Origin: Paucilactobacillus vaccinostercus DSM 20634
Lineage (GTDB): Bacteria > Bacillota > Bacilli > Lactobacillales > Lactobacillaceae
Reading direction: 5' to 3'
DNA length: 64,000 nt
NCBI RefSeq assembly: GCF_001436295.1
Contig: NZ_AYYY01000007.1
Span: 27,213 to 91,212 of the forward strand
A program made the position numbers and the translations under genes. Shown here in pieces: positions 17,552 to 25,878 of the stretch (positions are counted from its first letter, which is position 1; every line of letters begins with the position of its first letter). The notes beneath the pieces are model-generated. The model was given only the letters and a program-made list of their open reading frames with translations, ran no database searches and was not told the DNA's origin.

Positions 17552-18103
17552 TTACTCAGGGTCAATTGATCCAATTACCCCTTTAATTACGGCCTCATAA
17601 TCTGTTTTCACGGTCTTATCATGCACTCCCCAAAAACTAACTGGGACTTCTTTTACTTTTTCTATTCCGCAAAACTTCATTGTTAACGCCAAAGGTAAGA
17701 AAATTTCTTCTAATGAATGCCGCGCAAGAAATCCACCCGCTTTAGTGGCTGTTTCAGGTGCCGCCCACGTTGTGGAGATTAAATAGCGTTTACCAGTTAA
17801 CGCAGGACCGTGGGCATATTCTTCACTCGCATAATACGCAAAATCCATCGTTAAAATCTCATCTAAATAGCGTTTCAATCCCGATGGCACCTGATACCAA
17901 TAGACCGGAAACTGAAAAATGATCAAATCTGCCCGCGTTATTTTAGCTTGTTCTTCTACAATATCAAATGAACCGGTCAAACTTGTTTCAACAGACCATC
18001 CTCGTTGTTCGCAACATTGTTGGTACTGTTGTACTAATGCAGCCGTCAACGCGCCCTTCGCATCGGGATAAGGTGTAGAACCGTTAACTATTAGAATATG
18101 CAT
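17552..18103 (-). CDS. NAD(P)H-dependent flavin oxidoreductase (MdaB-like, flavodoxin fold)
   Basis: 183 residues with the flavodoxin-like quinone reductase pattern: MHILIVNGSTPYP at the N terminus, FQFPVYWYQVPSGLKRYLDE in the middle, and ISTTWAAPE. Predicted cytosolic FMN/FAD enzyme reducing quinones or drugs by two electrons. An imperfect hairpin lies just beyond its stop (about 17528-17550). The small membrane protein gene 20 bp upstream may be co-transcribed. Confidence 0.82.
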   Translation of the reverse strand: MHILIVNGSTPYPDAKGALTAALVQQYQQCCEQRGWSVETSLTGSFDIVEEQAKITRADLIIFQFPVYWYQVPSGLKRYLDEILTMDFAYYASEEYAHGPALTGKRYLISTTWAAPETATKAGGFLARHSLEEIFLPLALTMKFCGIEKVKEVPVSFWGVHDKTVKTDYEAVIKGVIGSIDPE

Positions 18104-18122
18104 TATCTTTCTCCCTAAATAG

Positions 18123-18332
18123 TTATTTCGAATGATGAATTAGCCGCCAACTAAGCGTTCCAAATATGCAAAACAATACGACGCAGTATCCTGATGATAG
18201 CCACGCGACATACGTCAGAATTGGCCATGGCATTAACAATTGTAAAATATAAAAACTAATCGTCATCACAATCCAGATAGCCAGTTTGGTTTGGATGTGT
18301 TTTTTTGCTTGTACTAATTGGTCATGTCGCAA
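18123..18332 (-). CDS. Small two-helix membrane protein of unknown function
   Basis: 69 residues with two hydrophobic segments (about 18-38 and 42-60) and short basic ends. The start is TTG, six bases after GGAGGG, a convincing initiation region. It is 23 bp downstream of the 250-residue unknown and 20 bp upstream of the MdaB-like gene, so probably part of one operon. I do not recognise the family. Confidence 0.6.
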   Translation of the reverse strand: MRHDQLVQAKKHIQTKLAIWIVMTISFYILQLLMPWPILTYVAWLSSGYCVVLFCIFGTLSWRLIHHSK

Positions 18333-18355
18333 TCAGAGCCCTCCAATCAGCGCCA

Positions 18356-19108
18356 TCAATCGACAATATCACCAATCAGAATTTCACTAAGTTCACTTTC
18401 AATCGTTTTTTCAGCCTGCGTTAACATGGCATCGCATTCGAGACAACGCCCATTACTCACATCTCGTTGAAATTCTTGTTGTATTTTGTGCCATTGATCG
18501 ATTAACTGGTTAACATTATGTTTCAAATACTGTTGTTGTTCCATACTTTTTCCAAGCACGTTTCGATAATAGCTCCGTGCTGCCTGATAGCGTGTCAAGT
18601 TATCTGGTACCGCATGTTTTCCAGCCGCTTTTAGTGACTGATATCGCTTGAGGCTAACTTGATGGCTGATTAAGACGTGCAATTTTACCGGCACAGATGC
18701 ATTGGCGTGTGGCGATCGTTCAGCAGCTAGCTGCCAATCACCTTCAGTCAAGTCATGATCGATAACTGACTTTTTATACTCTGTACAAATTTGATCAACG
18801 AGATCCGTATAATTGATGTATTGATTAACAAACTCATTAGAAAACGGCAGATTATAATGTTCATACAAGAATGTCACCAACAAATCAGTAATTGCTTCTT
18901 GCTTTTCTTGATTCAGCATCCAGTTAATCGGATCAAATAATGGCAGCGCCTTGTTTATAAACATTGCAATAAACTGTTTTATTTCAACAACCGAAGCCTC
19001 AGCCAACCGATCGCCATCGATTGTGGCTACTAACTGCTCTAATTTGTACGCTTGCTGGGCCGTTAAAAAGCCATAAATCATATCCGCGAATACCTCACTA
19101 TCATTCAT
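18356..19108 (-). CDS. Unknown 250-residue protein
   Basis: Soluble, acidic, mostly helical protein with no recognised domain. Near the C terminus it has a CxxC (GRCLECDAML), which is not part of a clear zinc finger. No Shine-Dalgarno precedes the ATG at 19106-19108, so the start is uncertain. Probably first gene of the small operon with the 69-residue membrane protein and the quinone reductase. Divergent from the ribbon-helix-helix gene. Confidence 0.6.
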   Translation of the reverse strand: MNDSEVFADMIYGFLTAQQAYKLEQLVATIDGDRLAEASVVEIKQFIAMFINKALPLFDPINWMLNQEKQEAITDLLVTFLYEHYNLPFSNEFVNQYINYTDLVDQICTEYKKSVIDHDLTEGDWQLAAERSPHANASVPVKLHVLISHQVSLKRYQSLKAAGKHAVPDNLTRYQAARSYYRNVLGKSMEQQQYLKHNVNQLIDQWHKIQQEFQRDVSNGRCLECDAMLTQAEKTIESELSEILIGDIVD

Positions 19109-19203
19109 TGATCTACATTTATTTTAATCAATTCAAATTTAAACACAAGAAATTCTATTTCATGGTATAATTCCTTTAAAATGTTTAATTGGAGGGGCTT
19201 TCA

Positions 19204-19362
19204 ATGACAGTCAAAAAAGCGTATACAGCAATCGCCTTACCAGCAGATTTGTCCGAAGAAATTGATACCGTTGCTAAGGGACTTGGCTTACATCGATCAG
19301 AATTTGTTGAGCAAGTCATCACTGAAGCAATTCAAAATTATAATCAAAAAAAAGAAGACTAA
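19204..19362 (+). CDS. Ribbon-helix-helix (CopG/Arc-type) small DNA-binding protein
   Basis: 52-residue product MTVKKAYTAIALP... with the RHH pattern: a short strand (TAIALPADL) followed by two helices, the second including GLHRSEFVEQVITEAIQNY. GGAGGGG lies six bases before the ATG and a terminator follows immediately, so this is a genuine short gene. Such proteins are plasmid copy-control, antitoxin or local regulators; no toxin gene is adjacent. Target unknown. Confidence 0.75.
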   Translation: MTVKKAYTAIALPADLSEEIDTVAKGLGLHRSEFVEQVITEAIQNYNQKKED

Positions 19363-19376
19363 CCGTCTTCTTTTTT
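19348..19376. terminator. Bidirectional terminator between the RHH and AP2 genes
   Basis: Arms AAAAAAGAAGAC (19348-19359) and GTCTTCTTTTTT (19365-19376). It overlaps the stop codons of both convergent genes, giving A and T tracts on each side. Confidence 0.88.
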
Positions 19377-19866
19377 AGTTCTTGCTTGTTTGTTTTGTAC
19401 CGCGATTCTTCTTCAGGTACTTTGCTTCAGCTTGTTGACGGGCTTCAGCAGCTTCATCGAAGGTTTCAAAGCTCTTCAACAAAACATACTTACCATGAAA
19501 CATTAACCGTGCCAACCAGCGATCCGTTTTTTCATCATAAGAAACTCCAATAATCCCAGAACGGTTCCGCTTAGAACGTTTAATCGAAGCATAGGAAACC
19601 CCATCCTTATTGTAGAAGCTATCAGACTTTCCACGGTAAACATCCATTGCTGGATTTTCACGATATTGTTTCCGCATCACTTCACGCCGTAGGCAGCCAC
19701 AGCTTTTACTGTCGCCTCTTCTGAGTTGTACGCCATCAACTTCAGTGTAGTTTCCGCAATCACAACGGCATAGCCAGCGTAGATTGCCGTTCGTGCTTTT
19801 TCCCTGTGGCTTAATTGCGACTAATCTACCGAATCTCTGGCCGGATAAGTCGATTGCTTTAGTCAT
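19375..19866 (-). CDS. AP2-domain protein with N-terminal cysteine cluster
   Basis: 163 residues. The N-terminal half has a CRCDCGN ... SCGCLR cysteine cluster (about residues 33-58), likely a zinc site. The C-terminal half (about 100-155) has the AP2/ERF DNA-binding fold: GIIGVSYDEKTDRWLARLMF and FDEAAEARQQAEAKYL. In bacteria this architecture is common in phage and homing-endonuclease-related proteins, usually next to an HNH nuclease domain, which is absent here. Function is DNA binding by family; role unknown. Confidence 0.78.
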   Translation of the reverse strand: MTKAIDLSGQRFGRLVAIKPQGKSTNGNLRWLCRCDCGNYTEVDGVQLRRGDSKSCGCLRREVMRKQYRENPAMDVYRGKSDSFYNKDGVSYASIKRSKRNRSGIIGVSYDEKTDRWLARLMFHGKYVLLKSFETFDEAAEARQQAEAKYLKKNRGTKQTSKN

Positions 19867-20560
19867 TTCTGGTTCCCCCTCTTGGTTAATGTTTATCAGC
19901 TAAGTTTACGAAGATTATGTATCAATCTTTTCAAATTAAATTCTCAGCTCTAACATTTGGAGCCGTAGTTTATTTACTCAATTTAATTAGTAACCATTTC
20001 GCTTACATTCAATGTAGAATGATATACTATATCGTTGCGTTTTTCAACTACTTTAGATGAATTTTTACTTGATCAAATCATAAGTTAATTCTATTAATTA
20101 CTGAAAATTAGTTTTTGGTTTTCATTTTTAGTAAACTCAAATTACACCTGTTAATCAACTGATATTCACGTTTATGTTCTAAAAAAATATAATTTCATTC
20201 CAATAATTAGACTATTTCTTGCAAATCATGTTGATTATTATCAAATACTACCCAGGATTTTACATGGCTTATATATCAACACAGCGCTAATTTGACCTTA
20301 TTTTCGCAATTAATATATCGATTGATAAATGATTAATTCTGTTTAAAACCCATTATTTATCTGAATTATTTTTTCAAATTTTATATTTTTGTAATATTTG
20401 ATTTTTTATTTTTTTAATGTTCTATTGTTTATCTGAAATGTAAGCATTTCCTGTATTCTTGCCCGCTTAATTCTAATCCGCACCATCATTCCGCAATATT
20501 TTTAAAGGCCCTGTTGATCAGATCACATTCCATATATATTTTAGAGCAATTAAAAAAAAT
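19867..20560. other. AT-rich gene-free stretch
   Basis: About 690 bp, visibly richer in A/T than its surroundings, between the AP2 gene's upstream region and the LPXTG terminator. I see no credible open reading frame with a ribosome binding site, no inverted-repeat ends of an insertion sequence and no ordered repeats. It may be decayed mobile DNA, but nothing in the sequence proves that. Confidence 0.4.
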
Positions 20561-20607
20561 AAAGACCAGATTGAGAAAATTTTCTATGTTTTCCCAGTCT
20601 GGTCTTT
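20561..20607 (-). terminator. Terminator of the LPXTG gene
   Basis: Long hairpin AAAGACCAGATTG.../...CAGTCTGGTCTTT followed on the minus strand by a T-rich run (TTTATTTTTTTT). It overlaps the stop codon at 20606-20608. Confidence 0.88.
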
Positions 20608-21340
20608 AATGTTTACGCGTTTTGATTACAACACCTACACCTGCCACAATTATAATGGCTCCCACTCCGGTCATTAAAGTAGATTGTTGTGTGTGGCCCG
20701 TTTTTGGTAATTGGTTTTGCGGTGCATACAAATGGCGGGTACTCCCACGATCAGAAGACAAATGTTGCTTTTGAGTGACAATCACACTTTCATATCTTTT
20801 TTTAGAATTCGCACTTGTACCTGCACTTTTCTTGTTACCACTGGTTTGCACAAGTTGGTTAGTAGTAACCTGCTTATCTGCCTTTAAATTAGAATTCTTA
20901 AGCGTTGGAATTTGCGTTTCCTTCACGTTACTAGTTTGCGTATCATCAGTATGCCCCTGTGCGGGATGCTCAGCAGGAGTTGCTGGTTGTTTCAGCTGAG
21001 TAGTGCTTACTTGAGAAGACGTACTACTCGACTGGACTATTTTACTTAAGGCCACATTAGGATCCTGTGTTGCATTTGGCAAATGATTATAGTACCCGGC
21101 CTTCGTAACGCTTGTCGCACCGTCCACACGAATTCTAATTCGAATTCCCGGTTCCGATTGACTGCTTGCCATTGATTCACTTTGGCTATTTGTTACTTCG
21201 GCGCTACTTTCTGCTTCAACTTCATCAGCCCAAACTGATCTGCTACATACAGCCATCCACGCCCATATTATACCAATTATCATCACGATCAATAATATCT
21301 TTTTTTGTGGTTGCCCCAATAACCCTTTCAACCTGTTCAT
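20606..21340 (-). CDS. Small LPXTG cell-wall-anchored surface protein
   Basis: 244 residues from ATG 21338-21340. Signal peptide of about 38 residues ending near VWA-DE, then a Ser/Thr/Gln-rich low-complexity body with a curious GIRIRIRVDG strand, and a C-terminal sorting signal: LPKTG, hydrophobic helix, KTRKH. Sortase A would attach it to peptidoglycan. No adhesion domain is recognised; the stalk-like composition suggests a spacer or short surface protein. An upstream TTG at 21361 is in frame, but a GGGAG lies within that extension; the exact start is uncertain. Confidence 0.78.
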   Translation of the reverse strand: MNRLKGLLGQPQKKILLIVMIIGIIWAWMAVCSRSVWADEVEAESSAEVTNSQSESMASSQSEPGIRIRIRVDGATSVTKAGYYNHLPNATQDPNVALSKIVQSSSTSSQVSTTQLKQPATPAEHPAQGHTDDTQTSNVKETQIPTLKNSNLKADKQVTTNQLVQTSGNKKSAGTSANSKKRYESVIVTQKQHLSSDRGSTRHLYAPQNQLPKTGHTQQSTLMTGVGAIIIVAGVGVVIKTRKH

Positions 21341-21399
21341 CACTAATTCACTCACTCCCAAAATTAAATACTCCCTTAAACGATTACTAAATCACATAT

Positions 21400-22365
21400 T
21401 CAATTATCATTACTCATGAAGCGCCCTAATTCTGAGTGGTCCAAACCGGCGCTTAATCCAATCACCAATCGAACCATTGCCTTCTGACCATTTAAACCGT
21501 GGCAAAGAAGCAGCCACATTTTTTGCAGGTTGACGCCCCCACCAACATATGAATATACCGGCGCTACACTACCATTAAAACACCGTGAAACTAATACAAC
21601 CGGTATATTCTGTGCAATTAATTTCTGAATTGCTGGTAACGTCTGAGGCGGCAAATTGCCAGCTCCCATTCCTTCAATTACGACACCATCAGTCGTCTCG
21701 GGAGTCAACAATTGGAACAACTGCCCGTCCATTCCGGCGTACGCTTTAAATAAATATACGCGATCAATTAATTGATGCATGTCTAGCGTGCGCTGTTGAT
21801 TTAGCGCCATCAAAAATGACACCTGCGACTGGTGAACCATCCCAATTGGTCCAGTCATCGGCGCTTGAAATGTGGCTAAATTCGTTGTATGCGATTTAGT
21901 CACATATCGTGCTGGAAAAATTTGGTCATTCAATACAACCAAAACGCCTTGATTTTGCGAGTTTGCATCCCGTGCAACCGCCAAAGATGCTGCTATATTT
22001 GCCAATGCATCCGTGCCAATTTGATCGGTTGATTTCATCGCCCCAGTGACAACTACTGCACACTTCACATGCACCGTTAAATCAAGAAAATAGGCTGTTT
22101 CTTCCAAGGTATCCGTCCCATGTGTGACGACCACGCCATCATATTGATCAGCTACCTCATTAATTTTACGACTTAACTGCCACATTAACCGATACGTCAT
22201 ATGCGGTGATGGAATATTAAATAATTCGACTTGTTCGATCGTTAAATCTTTGAATGTTTGAACTAATTGAACAAGTGGATTTTGTTCAGTATCTGCAATG
22301 TCCCCATCATCATTGGTTTTCATTGCAATCGTGCCACCTGTATGGATCATTAAAATCTTTGCCAC
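21400..22365 (-). CDS. ansA: L-asparaginase (type I)
   Basis: Hydrolyses asparagine to aspartate and ammonia. 321 residues with both signature threonines: HTGGTIAMK at the N terminus and VVTHGTDTLEETA near residue 80. No signal peptide, so cytoplasmic type I. The start is GTG five bases after AAGGTGAG. The LPXTG gene follows 59 bp downstream on the same strand without an obvious intervening terminator. Confidence 0.92.
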   Translation of the reverse strand: MAKILMIHTGGTIAMKTNDDGDIADTEQNPLVQLVQTFKDLTIEQVELFNIPSPHMTYRLMWQLSRKINEVADQYDGVVVTHGTDTLEETAYFLDLTVHVKCAVVVTGAMKSTDQIGTDALANIAASLAVARDANSQNQGVLVVLNDQIFPARYVTKSHTTNLATFQAPMTGPIGMVHQSQVSFLMALNQQRTLDMHQLIDRVYLFKAYAGMDGQLFQLLTPETTDGVVIEGMGAGNLPPQTLPAIQKLIAQNIPVVLVSRCFNGSVAPVYSYVGGGVNLQKMWLLLCHGLNGQKAMVRLVIGLSAGLDHSELGRFMSNDN

Positions 22366-22424
22366 TTATTCTCACCTTTATATTTAGACTTCAATCATCA
22401 TTTTACACATTTTTACACAAAAAA

Positions 22425-22454
22425 GGGAGTATCAAATTAGTATCTGATACTCCC
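22425..22454 (-). terminator. Terminator of the NlpC/P60 gene
   Basis: Perfect 10-bp stem GGGAGTATCA/TGATACTCCC with a 10-nt loop, followed on the minus strand by six T residues; it starts 16 bp after the stop codon. Confidence 0.9.
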
Positions 22455-22469
22455 TACGTAAAATAAAGC

Positions 22470-23429
22470 TTAATAATTGATGTAGAAGTCAGGGGTACTC
22501 CATGATTGCGTAAAGACACCAATCCCAGTACTTGAATTTTCAGCGGCAACGTATGAGCCGTTACCTAATGAAATAGCCACGTGATATGGTGCACTATCAC
22601 TGCCCCAGAACAACAATGAACCGTATGGTGCGTTCGCCACATCAGTATGATGAGTCCCTAAGGTAGCTTGTTGGTAGGTTGTCCGGTAGCTGGAACTCAA
22701 GCCGTACACATATTGAACAAGGCCCGAGCAGTCAAACCCAGTCGATAACGAACTTCCACCATAAAGATACCCAATACCACCATTAGCAATTGCTAAGGCT
22801 GCAGACACACCGCCGCCACGAGCCATGCTACCAGTACTGGTCGTTGTGGTGGTAGAAGATGACGAGCTACTACTTGTAGTGGTAGTTGTCGTCGTTGCAC
22901 TAGCACTGGTGGCAGTTGCCGTCGTTGAACTGGTCGTAGCACTTGAAGTGGTTGCTGAGCTGGTTGAAACAGCGCTGCTAGTTGCTGATGATGCAACACT
23001 TGAGCTTGTCGCTGCCGTTGAACTCGTAGCCGTAGCTAAACTTGAGGCTGCACTGGTGGCCACCGCAGAACTGGCTACAGATGAACTCGCAGCGCTAACA
23101 CTAGTAGCACTTGAGGCTGCAACCGTTGCCGATGAAGTTCCACTAACGGTCGATGTTGTTGCAGCGTTCGACGTTGTCGCTGCGCTTGAACCGGTAGATA
23201 CACCTGGAATATTAATTGTTTGACCTGCAATGATTAAGTTAGCATCAGCTAATTTGTTAGATTTTACAATGTCATCAATTGAAACGTGATACTTTTGTGA
23301 ATAGCCCCAAACAGTATCTCCCTTTTGAATTTGTAATGAGTCAGCATGTGCAACTTGTGTGCCAGCCACCAATAATGCTGCTGCGCCCAAGGTCCCGACC
23401 ATTGTTTTTTTGACTGCTGAGTTAATAAT
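22470..23429 (-). CDS. Secreted LysM-NlpC/P60 peptidoglycan endopeptidase, probable ATT start
   Basis: Signal peptide, one LysM domain (KGDTVWGYSQKYHVSIDDIV ... IAGQTINIPG), a Ser/Ala/Thr/Val linker of about 130 residues, and a C-terminal NlpC/P60 domain with GFDCSGLV (catalytic Cys) and PYHVAISLG (catalytic His). It should cleave wall peptides during growth or separation. The ATG at 23402 has no ribosome binding site and would remove the positive n-region of the signal. AGGAG lies 6 and 9 bases before two in-frame ATT codons (23429, 23426); an in-frame TGA precedes them, so no ATG/GTG/TTG is available. Starting at ATT restores the residues NSAVKKT. The ATT start is inferred. Confidence 0.85.
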   Translation of the reverse strand: MINSAVKKTMVGTLGAAALLVAGTQVAHADSLQIQKGDTVWGYSQKYHVSIDDIVKSNKLADANLIIAGQTINIPGVSTGSSAATTSNAATTSTVSGTSSATVAASSATSVSAASSSVASSAVATSAASSLATATSSTAATSSSVASSATSSAVSTSSATTSSATTSSTTATATSASATTTTTTTSSSSSSSTTTTTSTGSMARGGGVSAALAIANGGIGYLYGGSSLSTGFDCSGLVQYVYGLSSSYRTTYQQATLGTHHTDVANAPYGSLLFWGSDSAPYHVAISLGNGSYVAAENSSTGIGVFTQSWSTPDFYINY

Positions 23430-23864
23430 AAATCACTCCTAAGAATATTTTTATATTTAGTCCAACCGAACGTACTCAGTTGATGGGATCATGTTAGCGC
23501 TGTTAGATTTCATTTAAATGCCATCCTGATTACATATTTTTACAAATATTACAACAAAACTTAAAATCAAGTTCAAAAGTGCATGATAACGGGACAGTGT
23601 TTGTAACAAAGTCACAAAAAATTCAATAAATTCATTATTTCTTAAATAATTATGCATTTTTAATCAGAAAGTTAATAATTATATAAAATTCGTCTATTTA
23701 TTAATAGGTAAATCTAAGCAGTTAAATTATTTTTTTGTGTTTAAGTTCCGTTTTCTTTTTTTATGACCATTAGATTGCATTTAAAATTATGGCCTCTTCA
23801 TTTAACATTTAAGATATTCTATAATAAAAGTAAGCTTATAGATGGCACATAAGAAGGGATTGCT
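23430..23864. other. Intergenic region upstream of wall hydrolase and response regulator genes
   Basis: AT-rich 435 bp between divergent genes. On the minus strand near 23530-23556 are three TGTAA units in a row (TGTAAT, TGTAAA, TGTAAT) at 9-10-bp steps. They resemble WalR boxes, which would suit a wall hydrolase, but spacing differs from the usual 11 bp. No gene or clear -35/-10 pair could be assigned. Confidence 0.3.
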
Positions 23865-24530
23865 ATGGAAAAAATATTAGTCATTGAAGACAGTAGTGAT
23901 ATGCAGGAAATGCTTGTCAATCTATTATCACCAAAATATCAAATTACAAGTGCCTATTCCGGCACCGAGGGCCTACTTCTGTTCAACCAAGTTCCCTTTT
24001 CGCTAATCATCCTAGATCGAATGCTCCCCGGAAAAAGTGGTGCAGAGGTACTGGCTGCTATCCGACTAACATCGCAGATTCCCGTTATTATTCTAACGGC
24101 CCTTGACGATGCCAGCGAAATCGCACAATTTCTTCTTGCTGGTGCCAATGATTATATTACGAAACCATTTAATATTGATGAACTAAGTGCCAGAATTACC
24201 GTTCAACTAAGAAATACCGCGCCGCAACAGTCCAAAGTTCTTACTTATCGAAAAATCACACTCAATTCTGCCCAGTTCATCATTTCTAATGGGCAGCATC
24301 AGTGCTCCTTAAAGAAAAAAGAACTTGCAATCATTCAACTTCTTTTTTCACATCCCAATACTATTTTCACAAAGGAACACCTCTACGAAACTATCTGGAA
24401 CGAACCATTCTTGGATAACGAAAATACGATCAATGTTCATCTAAGTAATTTAAGACATAAACTAAATCAACTAGATCCGACGCACAAGTATATTGAAACC
24501 ATTGTAAGTTCTTTAATAATTTTACCGTGA
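23865..24530 (+). CDS. OmpR-family response regulator, C-terminus lost in a deletion
   Basis: Receiver domain with the acidic pocket ED (7-8), phospho-acceptor in IILDRMLPG, threonine in IILTALDD and lysine in YITKPF, followed by an OmpR winged helix (LKKKELAIIQLLF ... INVHLSNLRHKL). The family ends KYIETIWGxGYxL; here the match stops at KYIETI and continues as VSSLIILP to a stop. The missing wing hairpin normally contacts DNA, so function is doubtful. No histidine kinase follows. The frame runs into a truncated ABC gene on the other strand. Confidence 0.82.
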   Translation: MEKILVIEDSSDMQEMLVNLLSPKYQITSAYSGTEGLLLFNQVPFSLIILDRMLPGKSGAEVLAAIRLTSQIPVIILTALDDASEIAQFLLAGANDYITKPFNIDELSARITVQLRNTAPQQSKVLTYRKITLNSAQFIISNGQHQCSLKKKELAIIQLLFSHPNTIFTKEHLYETIWNEPFLDNENTINVHLSNLRHKLNQLDPTHKYIETIVSSLIILP

Positions 24531-25150
24531 TTAAGAATACCAAACTTTGTCACCATTTGATAAAGTTCGCCCAAAATATGACTCGAAATTAAAATTGTAA
24601 TTTGCCTTGTTTGGTTCAGCCTGATCAGTAAATTGCGGAACTCAACGATCGCAATCGGATCTAAACCATTAATTGGTTCATCCAAAATTAAAAAATCAGG
24701 CTGATTTAATAATGCGATTGCTAGTCCCAATTTCTGTCGCATACCAAGCGAAAAATTTTTAAACTTTTTATTTTTAGTATCCGACAGTCCCACAAAGTCT
24801 AATGCTTCATCCACGGCATTACGATTAACGATTCCTTTAACCTTACAGTAATACTTCAAATTTTGACGTGCAGTCAATTCATTATTAGCAACCGAGGTTT
24901 CAATAACGCTCCCCGTTCGTGTCAGTTGTTTCATATACCCTTCACCATGAGTTCGGCCAAATAGCAAGATTTCTCCCTTATCTTGATGAATCAAACTGAC
25001 AATTGTTTTCAAAATAGTTGTTTTTCCTGCGCCATTCCGACCGATTAACCCGTAAATGTCACCCTGATGAATGGTTAAATTTATATCATCCAAAACGACC
25101 TGTTTTCCAAAGGATTTTCTAACATTCCGTAATTCCAAAACACTATCCAT
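24467..25150 (-). CDS. BcrA-type ABC transporter ATPase, truncated at the C-terminus
   Basis: Walker A GRNGAGKTT, signature NFSLGMRQKLGLA, Walker B FLILDEP and the H-loop ISSH are all present, as in ATPases of bacitracin/lantibiotic-type exporters. The family is about 300 residues; here homology ends at HGKIIKELT and 12 unrelated residues follow. No permease gene remains. It overlaps the truncated response regulator tail to tail by 64 bp. SD GTGAGG precedes the ATG. Probably a remnant, even though the nucleotide-binding core is intact. Confidence 0.82.
   Translation of the reverse strand: MDSVLELRNVRKSFGKQVVLDDINLTIHQGDIYGLIGRNGAGKTTILKTIVSLIHQDKGEILLFGRTHGEGYMKQLTRTGSVIETSVANNELTARQNLKYYCKVKGIVNRNAVDEALDFVGLSDTKNKKFKNFSLGMRQKLGLAIALLNQPDFLILDEPINGLDPIAIVEFRNLLIRLNQTRQITILISSHILGELYQMVTKFGILNHGKIIKELTMVSIYLCVGSS
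24500..24510. other. Deletion junction joining response regulator and ABC gene tails
   Basis: To the left, the plus-strand frame matches the regulator family up to ETI (ending at 24503). To the right, the minus-strand frame matches the ABC family up to KEL (ending at 24507). Only a few bases separate the two, so the lost segment (kinase, permease, regulator tail and ATPase tail) was removed in one clean event. Confidence 0.7.
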
Positions 25151-25354
25151 AATGCTCGCCTCACTTTCATCCTAATCATAACCAATAACTATTAACGGTC
25201 TATTAACCCAAATCTTAATTATTTATTAACTGATTTATTTGCAAAAATTTCATTTGTGTATTTTTTAACAAGAAAATAGTGACAAGCACTTTTTTGCATG
25301 ATATACTTATGCCAATCATTAGTTATGAAGTTAAAATTAATTGGAGGGATTATC

Positions 25355-25816
25355 ATGGAAAATACCTTATTCGAAATAATCGACTTTTCCGACACTCGTG
25401 TGATTATTAAAGTCACTGCCCTTAACGCGCTGGATGTCGCCTTTCATCCATTTTTAGATAGCAAGATGGCATACATTTCCGTTCAACGTGGAGCCCAGCC
25501 AACCTTCTCAGTTATTAATCATGATGGTCATGTCACAACTCGATTCACTCTCACGACTGATGATCGTCATGTTGAACCCGTTGAACGCGAATTAGCCAGT
25601 GCTGTAAAAAATTTCGCCGCTCAGAAGCCAATTTTTATTAACCAATGTACGGATGCGCTACCTGAATCCATTCGGCCAATTATCAATCAAGACACAGAGT
25701 TACCTTATTCGCTTGTATTACACTTCGAAAACTATCAGGACCTCACACTTGATTTCAAAACTAAATTTGATCGTCAACAATACATCGACACCAAATTACC
25801 CCAATTTGCCAACTAA
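25355..25816 (+). CDS. Unknown 153-residue protein
   Basis: ATG 25355 follows GGAGGG by seven bases; the upstream ATGs in the frame lack ribosome binding sites. The predicted fold is mixed alpha/beta (MENTLFEIIDFSDTRVIIKV) and soluble, with no membrane segment and no motif I recognise. Ends at a strong bidirectional terminator. A single-gene transcript by context. Confidence 0.65.
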   Translation: MENTLFEIIDFSDTRVIIKVTALNALDVAFHPFLDSKMAYISVQRGAQPTFSVINHDGHVTTRFTLTTDDRHVEPVERELASAVKNFAAQKPIFINQCTDALPESIRPIINQDTELPYSLVLHFENYQDLTLDFKTKFDRQQYIDTKLPQFAN

Positions 25817-25869
25817 AAAGGCTCGTTACCTGCCACCTTATCTTTTCGGTGTCAGATAACGAGCCTTTT
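25816..25869. terminator. Bidirectional terminator
   Basis: 17-bp arms AAAAGGCTCGTTACCTG and CAGATAACGAGCCTTTT with one mismatch (a G-U pair on the minus strand), between convergent genes. Confidence 0.88.
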
Positions 25870-25878
25870 AAATGGCAT

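Noticed and set aside
18123..20560. Possible prophage remnant
   Set aside because: Only an AP2 and an RHH protein hint at it; there is no integrase, portal, capsid, lysis gene or attachment repeat.
22840..23190. Short repeated GTT/GCT-rich units that might suggest a CRISPR-like or tandem repeat array
   Set aside because: They are degenerate codon repeats for Ser/Ala/Thr in a protein linker, without constant repeat length or spacers.
22825..23223. Long plus-strand frame rich in Val, Glu and Leu
   Set aside because: It is the mirror of the Ser/Ala/Thr linker of the NlpC/P60 gene, has no ribosome binding site and has repetitive composition.
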